DNA from: 2-02-FULL-43-13 sp043813805
Lineage (GTDB): Bacteria > Patescibacteriota > Minisyncoccia > Minisyncoccales > MHMH01
DNA: 20,608 bases
Reading direction: 5' to 3'
Assembly: GCA_043813805.1 (NCBI GenBank)
Contig: JBDRKR010000021.1
Coordinates: forward strand, 1 to 20,608
Shown here: positions 7,327 to 14,387 of the stretch, piece by piece
How positions within the stretch are numbered: position 1 is the stretch's first letter
Layout of the letters: each line of letters begins with the position of its first letter
Notes under the pieces: model-generated
The model's database searches: none
Told to the model about the DNA's origin: nothing
What the model saw: only the letters and a program-made list of their open reading frames with translations
Made by a program: the position numbers and the translations under genes

Positions 7327-8474
7327 CTTTTAATACCGGTGACAGTTTCCTCGTAGAATTGAGAATGGGCTCTTCGGTGGGCATTATCTCGGTCAATGCC
7401 GATTTGAATTTCAATTCCTCTTTAATGACGGTCGTAAGCGTCAGCACCACAGACAGCGTTTTTTTCAGCTGGTGGGAAAACAGTTTTAATAATTCAACCG
7501 GCAAAATTCAGCTTCAGGCCTCGCTGCCTTCTCCCGGATTTACCGGCGACGGACTTATAGCGATAATTAATTTCAGAGCCGTGGCCGCCGGAACGGGCGC
7601 TATCAGTTATAATGCGGGTTCTTTGGCTTTAAAAACAGACGATACTAATATTCTGAATTTAACCAGATCGACCGGGGTGAGTTTTACAATCAACCCGCCG
7701 CCAATAAGCGATCTTAATGCTCCTGTCTGTTCCGGCGGTTTGCCGACAGGAACCCTGGCTGCGGGCACTGTCCAGACAACAATCAGCTTAATTGTCACTG
7801 ATGCGACAATGCCCGTGAGTTGCCGCTATTCAACAACAGTTAATACCGCATATAGCTCAATGACAAACAATTTGACAAACTCCAGCGGTAGCACTTACTC
7901 AGCCAATGTTACGGGGTTGACCAATGGGATGAATTACAATTATTATGTCCGATGCCAGGATGCGGCAGGGAATACCAACACCGCTTCTTATCCGATCAGT
8001 TTTTCTGTAGCTGCTTCCGCTGCGTCAACAAAATTCACAAGCGGCGACAGAGTATCAACTAGCGCCGGCCTTTACGTGCGGTTAACTCCGTCGGGTATGC
8101 TATTGGGAGGTCAGTATATGGGAGCACAAGGCACAATTATCGGAGGTCCCCAGTTTGCCGATATTTATTGGTGGTGGCGAGTAGACTATGATACTGCGCC
8201 GGACGGCTGGTCAGCTGAAAACTGGCTATCTGCAGCTGTTTCTACTGTGTCAACAAAATTCACAATCGGCGACAGAATAACTGCGTCATACCCCGCTTTT
8301 GTACGATTAACTCCGTCTAATTCAGGTACGTTATTGGGATATCAAGCCTTTCAGAAACAAGGCACGATTATCGGAGGTCCCCAGTTTGCCGATACTTATT
8401 GGTGGTGGCAGATAGATTATGATACTGCGCCGGATGGCTGGTCGACTGAGGATGGGCTGGATAAAGTTCGCTGA
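7131..8474 (+). CDS. Secreted cohesin-FN3-(SH3b)2 protein
   Basis: A 447-aa exported protein. Residues 4-22 (FLLVSCLLLIFSVVFAGLM) are a signal peptide or N-terminal anchor. Residues about 56-185 are a cohesin-like beta-sandwich (AVFYFSPETGAFNTGD, SVFFSWWENS, GKIQLQASLPSPGF, LKTDDTNILNLTRSTG), the module that binds dockerins. Residues about 190-295 are FN3-like (YSANVTGLTNGMNYNYYVRCQDAAGN). Residues 299-447 are two nearly identical SH3b-like repeats, often cell-wall or peptide binding. GTG 7131 is chosen because it begins the signal peptide and matches GTG 14192 in the paralog. Unlike its paralog it has no dockerin; an Ig-domain remnant just past the stop suggests the original 3' end was lost in a rearrangement. 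Cohesin call is from motif similarity to sibling genes. Confidence 0.85.
   Translation: MKYFLLVSCLLLIFSVVFAGLMLTDKVSITVDFFSLFQKFSSRNFLAQVTPAANEAVFYFSPETGAFNTGDSFLVELRMGSSVGIISVNADLNFNSSLMTVVSVSTTDSVFFSWWENSFNNSTGKIQLQASLPSPGFTGDGLIAIINFRAVAAGTGAISYNAGSLALKTDDTNILNLTRSTGVSFTINPPPISDLNAPVCSGGLPTGTLAAGTVQTTISLIVTDATMPVSCRYSTTVNTAYSSMTNNLTNSSGSTYSANVTGLTNGMNYNYYVRCQDAAGNTNTASYPISFSVAASAASTKFTSGDRVSTSAGLYVRLTPSGMLLGGQYMGAQGTIIGGPQFADIYWWWRVDYDTAPDGWSAENWLSAAVSTVSTKFTIGDRITASYPAFVRLTPSNSGTLLGYQAFQKQGTIIGGPQFADTYWWWQIDYDTAPDGWSTEDGLDKVR
8024..8468 (+). repeat. 225-bp tandem duplication encoding two SH3b-like modules
   Basis: Unit 1 starts at 8024 and unit 2 at 8249 (GTCAACAAAATTCACAA in both). The second half of the units, encoding GTIIGGPQFAD...YWWW...DYDTAPDGWS, differs at only a few bases, so the duplication is recent. 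The first halves have diverged more. Confidence 0.85.
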
Positions 8475-8482
8475 CGTTATTG

Positions 8483-8526
8483 CTCCGACCGGCACGATTT
8501 CCATCAGCAACGGGGCAACTTATGCC
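8483..8526 (+). pseudogene. Remnant of an Ig/FN3 module after the 7131 gene
   Basis: These 44 bases match 15105-15148, inside the 14192 gene, with 3 differences; there they encode PPTGTISISNGSAYA. Here they lie past the TGA of the 7131 gene and in another frame, reading APTGTISISNGATYA, then break off at 8527. This is a scar of a former longer gene or of recombination between the paralogs. Confidence 0.8.
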
Positions 8527-8536
8527 TTTTTTCAAA

Positions 8537-8566
8537 TTGTTGTTTTAATTGACTGCGTGATATAAT
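8537..8566 (+). promoter_or_regulatory. Possible promoter of the 8579 gene
   Basis: TATAAT at 8561-8566 with a poor -35 (TTGTTG, 8537-8542, 18-nt spacer). The ATG is only 12 nt past the -10, so the message would be leaderless or nearly so; no SD is present. Confidence 0.45.
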
Positions 8567-8578
8567 TTTATAATAAGT

Positions 8579-11500
8579 ATGCAAAAAATAATACCAATAA
8601 TCATAGCAATAGGAATAATCGCAACCTTAGGAATAGGCGTAAGTAAAAATGTATCGGCTGATACGTTGACGATACAACCATCTTCAAAAGATGCCAGTCT
8701 TTTAACAAACACAACTAATTACGGCGGCAGTGAAACTCTTTGGCTGGAAGATACATCTAATACGTTAAGACATAATATATTTGAATTTGATCTGTCTGTG
8801 CTGCCCGCGGGAGCTGTTTTGAATTCGGCTACTTTAAGCCTCTATTATTATTTTTATTATTACACCAATCCTGCGGGCAAAACAGCGTGGATGTATAAAC
8901 AACCGCACACTAATTGGGTTGAATTAGAGGCGACGGGTTATGTTTATAAAACAGGCTCTCCTTGGGCAACGCCATTCGGTGATTATAGTTCCCCCGGGGT
9001 CAGTGCCGTTTTTCCTGCTGCTTACGGCTGGATGAATTGGAATGTTTCGGCCATCGTCCAAGATGCTTACAATAATTCCAACCCCGCAGAATTTTTAATG
9101 AGGTTTGAAAATGAGGCAGTTCCTTCGGGGTCGGGAAATTCCAGGGTATATTTCTATTCCAATAATTATATAAGTACACTTACAAGGCGGCCTAAGTTGA
9201 CCATAGAATATACGATTTCTGGCGGTTCTCCGCCGCTTGCTCCCCAAAATGTCGTAGCTACTCACGGCACCAATACGGCCTATGTTACCGTCAACTGGAC
9301 AGCAAGCGCTAACGCGACTAATTATCGGGTGTGGCGGGATGGCACTGACTTGGGATTGGTCGGCAACGTTGTTGCTTATCGGGATAAGGGGGCTGCTCCG
9401 CCCACTATTACGGCAGGTACCGTGACTGCGTCAGACTTAACCTTGAGTGTCGCCGGGCAATCAGCCAATAACGGAAATACTCATACTTATAAAGTGCAAG
9501 CATATAATTCAGCCGGCTATTCTGCGGATAGCGTTTCCGTTACAGGATACCGCGGCTTTAGCGTTTGGACAGCAGATCCGGGAGAGAATCAAAATTATCA
9601 TAGTGTTTATCTCAACGGTTATATTTATGCCTCTTGTTATGGCTGCAGTCCGGCAAAGGTGTTTAAAGTCAACGCAGCAACATTGGAGCAGGTAGGGACT
9701 TGGACGGCTCCCCCTGGGCAGAACCGGGCGATCAATATAGTCGGTTCGGGAAATTATGTATATATAGGTATCCACGGGGATGCAAGTTCGTCTATTATTC
9801 CGACATATTTCAAGATTAATACTCAAACAATGCTGGATGAGGCTAAGTATACAGGGCTGACGGGGCAGATGTACGGCCGGAATATTGCCATGGATGAAAA
9901 TTACATCTATGGCTTGTCTGAATATGCAGGCGCGGGAGTGTGGAACATCGATAAGTTAAATATAGCCGACATGTCTTCGGCGGGCGGTTGGCGGGGTAAT
10001 GGGGAAGATTTCGTCGGTCTTGCCGTAGATGATACATATGTCTATGCCTTGATCAAGTTTGCTCGCATAGTCGATCCTGAGCCATTTAAACTTTATATAA
10101 TCAAAAAATCAGACATGTCTTTGGTCCACACTTATACTGGAGCCAGTGACCAAAAGATTGGGCGCACAGTTTTTGTGGATGGGGATAATATTTTTGTGAC
10201 ACTGGGCAATACCAATCTGGACGGCACCGTCGTCAAGATTATCAAAATAGCTAAATCGACTTGGACCCAGGTCGGCATTCCCTACGAGGGAGAGGCTGAC
10301 GAAATCAACGCCGCCCAGACAGCTTCTGATGGTAATTTTTTATATAGTACTTTGGGGGTTTCACCCGGTAAAATAATTAAAGTTGATTATGCCACAATGA
10401 AAAAAGTGGGTGCTTATATTGCCCCTTCCGTACTATTCAGTCTAGGTGCCGGGGTTGATTTAGGAAATGGTAAATTGTACGCTGTTTTTAATACGTCCCC
10501 TGCAAGGCTCAAGGTAATTGACCCTAATACAATGACCGACTTGAGCTATCAGTGGCAACAGTCAGCTACAAACAGCCCCACATCACCTTATTCTGATATT
10601 CCCGGAGCGCAAACTCCCACATATACTGTTACAGATGGCGCACGGTACTATAAATGTGTTGTGTCAGCAACAGCGGCGGCATCAAAAACCACACCAGCTG
10701 TATTTGCAGAAGTAACAACATCATATGTCCTAAATGCTATTTACTATAACTCGGGCCAGGAAACTGATCCTTATAACAATTTTTTGGGGCAAGCGGCTAA
10801 TGAATTAAAAAATAATTTAGCTGATATCGGAGAAAACTTAGCTATTGTCACAGCTTCAAAGCCAACTTCAGGAAGTATTTATTTGGAAGTTAATGCTGCT
10901 CATCCGGACTTAGCCGGCAAAAGCGATGAAGCATTTAAACTTTATTCGGACAACAAAGGAATATATATTATCGGTAAAACTCCCTTGGCCGTCAGGCACG
11001 GAGCTTATGCTTTATTGGAGAAATTCGGCTTCAGATGGTTTTTTGCAAATTCAGCTTGGTGGGTAAAGCCGAGTTCCTTAATTTCTTTAGTCGGATTGAA
11101 CGAGGTGCAAGATCCGCTCTTTTTCTGGAGAAACATATATATATGGACTCGGGTCCCCGGTAATAATATCGGCGATTGGATGGCTAGAAATCGGCTTTTG
11201 GGCGTAAAAGATTACACACACGACGAGAATTATTATAAAATAGCAGCTCTTAACAACTATGATGGACATGGGAGTCTTGCTTCTATGTATTACGCTCATC
11301 CTGACTGGTTTTTGCCCACCGGTCACACGCCATCCGGGACAGTGCAATGGGAGCTTCGGCCGGATAATTTGAATGTTGTAGCAATGGCAAAATCCTATGC
11401 CCAAAGCTTATTGTCTGCGATTCCACATTGGCTCAACTTTGGCAAAGATAGACTATCGTACGGAGCCATACCCATTACCCCCAACGACGATTCGGCCTGG

Positions 11501-13525
11501 GATCCGCCGTGGAATCCAAGCACCGACTGGCAAACAATCACTGATAAAGTCTATTACTTGGCCAATGAAGTAGCTAAAAATATACAAACTAGTTCTCCCG
11601 GAACTTATGTGTCAATATTGTGCGTAAGTTCATATGCGGGCATTCCGACAATTGCCCTAGAGAAAAACATTATCGCCGAATTGGTTACAGATTTTAACGC
11701 TACTACTGTGACTATTTACGACTGGATAGCTGGTTTAAAAGCGAAAGGCGTCCAGGTGGGTATTTATGATTTTTATAGCGAATGGGTTTATTTTCAGGAT
11801 TTGCCGTTTTTAAATCTTGGCAGGGTTCAGGAAATAAAAAATTACGCCCAAAGGGGTGTTAAAAGTTACCATGCCCAGGCCGGCGGCAACGCTTGGGGGG
11901 CAATGGGCCTGACCTCTTATGCCGCCAGCAAGATGCTTTGGGATCCTTTCCAGGATTTTAATGCCATTCTTCAGGATTTTTACAGTAAGGCATTCGGTCC
12001 AGCATCAGAAATTATGAAGCGTTATTATGGAAGATATGAAGACAGCGGAAATAATCAGAGTTTTGATTATCAAAAATCATTAGGGCTTCTTCCACCGGCA
12101 GATTTTGCCAATACGGTTTTAGCAAGTTTTCGAGATCTGGACGAAGCCGAATCAGCGGTGGCGGGGAATAGCGTTTACCTGGCGCGCATCAGGCAGCTTG
12201 AATATTACCAGCGGTTTCTTTGGTTTTATCATGTCAGAGAATTGGCCAATCTTGGGATTGACGAACTTAAGACTTTCTACACTTTCATTAATAAAATAAG
12301 AGATTTGCATGTTATACATTACACAGAAGACGAGCCGGTTGTGCGGGCGGAATTAAAAAACAGAGGATTGACAGATTTGGCAATCAATGCTTTGCAAAAT
12401 TTCACCCCTCCGACTATTGCCGAGGCATCCGCTTGGCTGAATGAAGCCCTGGCGGCATTTCCTCAAAATTCGTACACTGTTGATGTGCAAGTGAGAGCAT
12501 CATCAGACGACGGTCATACATTTGGCACTTCTCTCACCGCAGCTCAAACTTATTCCCTCGCAGGTAAGGTAGCTACGACAAACTATAACTCTTTCTATAG
12601 GTTTACAGGAATAACTATTCCCCAGTTTTCAACTATAAAAGAAGCTTATTTAAGCCTATACGAATCCGATTCAAGCGGTGTGCCTTCCACTATCATCTAT
12701 GCCGATGATCAAAATAATCCCGGAGCGGTCACATCGGCCGCAGACTACAATAATCGGACCCAAACAACCGTTGGTGTGGGAGCCAATGGTGATCCGGGAG
12801 GTTACGGTTGGCACAATATAACTATCACGCCCCTCATTAAGGAATTGGTAGATAGCTACGATTATTCGAATGAGGCTATCCAGATTTTGCATAAGGAAAA
12901 TGGCAGCGCATTTTCGAACTACAGGATATCAAAAACTTGGGATGATTCTACTCATGTTTATGGGGCAAGGTTGTATATTGAATATGAGCCCCCAACGGTA
13001 CCTCCGCCACCATCTGCTTTTACTATTTCTGACACTGATAAACTTTATCTTTTCCGGGACAAGGCCAATACTTTTCAGATATTAGGCGGTAATTTTAATC
13101 TGGCTACCAGCTTTAATGTTCAATTTATCCAGGGCGCAACCACAGTATCTTCGTTCACCGTCCAGCCGACAAATACTTCTATAATAAATCTTAACTTAAC
13201 TTCAGCTCAAATTAACACTTTGCCAATCGGTTTCTATGATCTAAAGATGGTCAGAACTGCTGATAATATTTCTCAAACCTATAACAAACAAATTTTAGTT
13301 ACCATCTTGGGAGATATTTGGAGCAGAACTGCCACCGAATCAGCTGAACAGAAAAGAGACGGCAAGGTTAACCTTTACGATTTCTCCCGCATGTTTTCCA
13401 AGTGGAAAAGTATTGTAGCCGCTGATTTACAGGAGTGCGATATAAACGCCGGACCCGGTAATATATCCCAAGGCAAGATTGACCTTTACGACGCCAATAG
13501 GCTGATGACTAATTGGCTGCCTTGA
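8579..13525 (+). CDS. Giant secreted DUF4838 glycoside-hydrolase-like protein with dockerin
   Basis: A 1648-aa exported protein. Order: signal peptide 1-27; DNRLRE/CBM96-like jelly roll about 28-212 (LWLEDTSNTLRHNIFEFDLS, PKLTIEYTI); FN3 about 219-320; a beta-propeller-like region about 325-650 (repeats such as DGNFLYSTLG...KIIKVDYATMK); an Ig-like domain about 653-712; DUF4838 with its GH67N/GH20b-like N-part about 715-1295 (GIYIIGKTPLAVRHGAYALLE, WMARNRLLG, PITPNDDSAWD, KMLWDPFQDFNAILQDFY, FGPASEIMKRYY); a second jelly roll about 1295-1470; a TIG-like domain about 1473-1575; a dockerin-like end about 1585-1648. DUF4838 proteins are related to glycan-active hydrolases, but substrate and catalytic residues cannot be fixed here. 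The dockerin is degenerate: loop 1 has E and K at ligand positions 1 and 3, and loop 2 (CDINAGPGN...KIDLYD) has a six-residue insertion. Likely partners are the neighbouring cohesins. Confidence 0.85.
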   Translation: MQKIIPIIIAIGIIATLGIGVSKNVSADTLTIQPSSKDASLLTNTTNYGGSETLWLEDTSNTLRHNIFEFDLSVLPAGAVLNSATLSLYYYFYYYTNPAGKTAWMYKQPHTNWVELEATGYVYKTGSPWATPFGDYSSPGVSAVFPAAYGWMNWNVSAIVQDAYNNSNPAEFLMRFENEAVPSGSGNSRVYFYSNNYISTLTRRPKLTIEYTISGGSPPLAPQNVVATHGTNTAYVTVNWTASANATNYRVWRDGTDLGLVGNVVAYRDKGAAPPTITAGTVTASDLTLSVAGQSANNGNTHTYKVQAYNSAGYSADSVSVTGYRGFSVWTADPGENQNYHSVYLNGYIYASCYGCSPAKVFKVNAATLEQVGTWTAPPGQNRAINIVGSGNYVYIGIHGDASSSIIPTYFKINTQTMLDEAKYTGLTGQMYGRNIAMDENYIYGLSEYAGAGVWNIDKLNIADMSSAGGWRGNGEDFVGLAVDDTYVYALIKFARIVDPEPFKLYIIKKSDMSLVHTYTGASDQKIGRTVFVDGDNIFVTLGNTNLDGTVVKIIKIAKSTWTQVGIPYEGEADEINAAQTASDGNFLYSTLGVSPGKIIKVDYATMKKVGAYIAPSVLFSLGAGVDLGNGKLYAVFNTSPARLKVIDPNTMTDLSYQWQQSATNSPTSPYSDIPGAQTPTYTVTDGARYYKCVVSATAAASKTTPAVFAEVTTSYVLNAIYYNSGQETDPYNNFLGQAANELKNNLADIGENLAIVTASKPTSGSIYLEVNAAHPDLAGKSDEAFKLYSDNKGIYIIGKTPLAVRHGAYALLEKFGFRWFFANSAWWVKPSSLISLVGLNEVQDPLFFWRNIYIWTRVPGNNIGDWMARNRLLGVKDYTHDENYYKIAALNNYDGHGSLASMYYAHPDWFLPTGHTPSGTVQWELRPDNLNVVAMAKSYAQSLLSAIPHWLNFGKDRLSYGAIPITPNDDSAWDPPWNPSTDWQTITDKVYYLANEVAKNIQTSSPGTYVSILCVSSYAGIPTIALEKNIIAELVTDFNATTVTIYDWIAGLKAKGVQVGIYDFYSEWVYFQDLPFLNLGRVQEIKNYAQRGVKSYHAQAGGNAWGAMGLTSYAASKMLWDPFQDFNAILQDFYSKAFGPASEIMKRYYGRYEDSGNNQSFDYQKSLGLLPPADFANTVLASFRDLDEAESAVAGNSVYLARIRQLEYYQRFLWFYHVRELANLGIDELKTFYTFINKIRDLHVIHYTEDEPVVRAELKNRGLTDLAINALQNFTPPTIAEASAWLNEALAAFPQNSYTVDVQVRASSDDGHTFGTSLTAAQTYSLAGKVATTNYNSFYRFTGITIPQFSTIKEAYLSLYESDSSGVPSTIIYADDQNNPGAVTSAADYNNRTQTTVGVGANGDPGGYGWHNITITPLIKELVDSYDYSNEAIQILHKENGSAFSNYRISKTWDDSTHVYGARLYIEYEPPTVPPPPSAFTISDTDKLYLFRDKANTFQILGGNFNLATSFNVQFIQGATTVSSFTVQPTNTSIINLNLTSAQINTLPIGFYDLKMVRTADNISQTYNKQILVTILGDIWSRTATESAEQKRDGKVNLYDFSRMFSKWKSIVAADLQECDINAGPGNISQGKIDLYDANRLMTNWLP

Positions 13526-13568
13526 TAGACTTCAGTTATTGTTATATAAAGTAACAAAGGATAATAAT
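13522..13568 (+). promoter_or_regulatory. Promoter/leader of the 13583 cohesin gene (copy 2)
   Basis: TTGATA (13522-13527), 17 nt, TATAAA (13545-13550), then AAAGGATAA. Nearly identical to 7068-7115. The -35 overlaps the TGA stop of the 8579 gene, so this gene has its own promoter directly abutting the upstream gene. Confidence 0.65.
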
Positions 13569-13582
13569 TTAAAAATAAAACT

Positions 13583-14182
13583 ATGAAAACTTTTAAACAG
13601 TTTTTTTGCGCCTCTTTTGTCTTCGTCGCCCTTTTTTCGGCAATTGGCCAAACTTCCGCTCAAGAAGAAGCGGTCTTTATATTATCTCCGGACAGCGGCA
13701 GTTATAACTTGGGCGATAAATTTTCCGTAGAGCTCAAACTCGATTCTTCTCAGCCATTAACTTCGTTGAAAAGCGAACTCAGTTTTGATCCGTCAATCGT
13801 TAAAGTGGTGGATATTGATTCTGAAAGCGGTGTTTTCACTTATTGGTGGGAAAAATTCTTTGACAACGAGAAGGGTGCCATCAGACTGCAGGCTTCAGTG
13901 CCCAGCCCCGGTCAATCCGTCGGCCCCATTGCAACAATAAATTTTCAAGCCATTAAAGACGGCCAGAGCGCTGTCGCTTTTAACTCTTCGTCCCTCGCCC
14001 TTAAACCGAACGATGAAGATATTTTCAATTTGACGGCTTCCGTCGGAGCTAATTTCTCGGTATTTTCTCCCATGCTAAAACAATCTTCTTCCAGCTTTTG
14101 GGTTATAGCACTGGCAATCATGTTAGTATTGTTTATTGTCTTTTTCTTTTTTAAGAAAAGATTAGTTAAAAAAGCATCATAA
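13583..14182 (+). CDS. Membrane-anchored single-cohesin protein
   Basis: A 199-aa protein. A signal peptide (residues 1-26, ending QTSA before QEEAVF) is followed by one cohesin-like domain (about 28-157: AVFILSPDSGSYNLGDKFSVELKLD, SGVFTYWWEKFFDNEKGAIRLQASVPSPG, LALKPNDEDIFNLTASVG), a short Ser-rich spacer, and a C-terminal membrane helix (about 171-193, WVIALAIMLVLFIVFFFF) with a positive tail KKRLVKKAS. This is the layout of a minimal anchoring scaffoldin: it would display one dockerin-binding site on the outer face of the membrane. It lies 9 nt before the 14192 gene, in which its stop overlaps the shared leader repeat; the two are likely co-transcribed. Confidence 0.88.
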   Translation: MKTFKQFFCASFVFVALFSAIGQTSAQEEAVFILSPDSGSYNLGDKFSVELKLDSSQPLTSLKSELSFDPSIVKVVDIDSESGVFTYWWEKFFDNEKGAIRLQASVPSPGQSVGPIATINFQAIKDGQSAVAFNSSSLALKPNDEDIFNLTASVGANFSVFSPMLKQSSSSFWVIALAIMLVLFIVFFFFKKRLVKKAS

Positions 14183-14387
14183 TTTAATATCGTGAGATAT
14201 TTTCTTCTCGTTTCGTGTTTGTTGCTTATTTTTAGCGTTGTTTTCGCCGGTTTGATACTGACGGAAAAAGTAAGCATTACCGCCGATTTTTTCAGTTTAT
14301 TTCAAAAACTCTCATCTCGGACTTTTCTGGCTCAAGTTACCCCCGGCGCCAATGAGGCGGTTTTTTATTTTTCTCCGGAAACCGGCG
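14179..14387 (+). repeat. Long direct repeat, copy 2: start region of the 14192 gene
   Basis: Gap-free match to 7118-7326. Its left edge coincides with the stop codon of the 13583 gene, showing that the duplicated block begins just before the start codon and not at the promoter. Confidence 0.85.
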
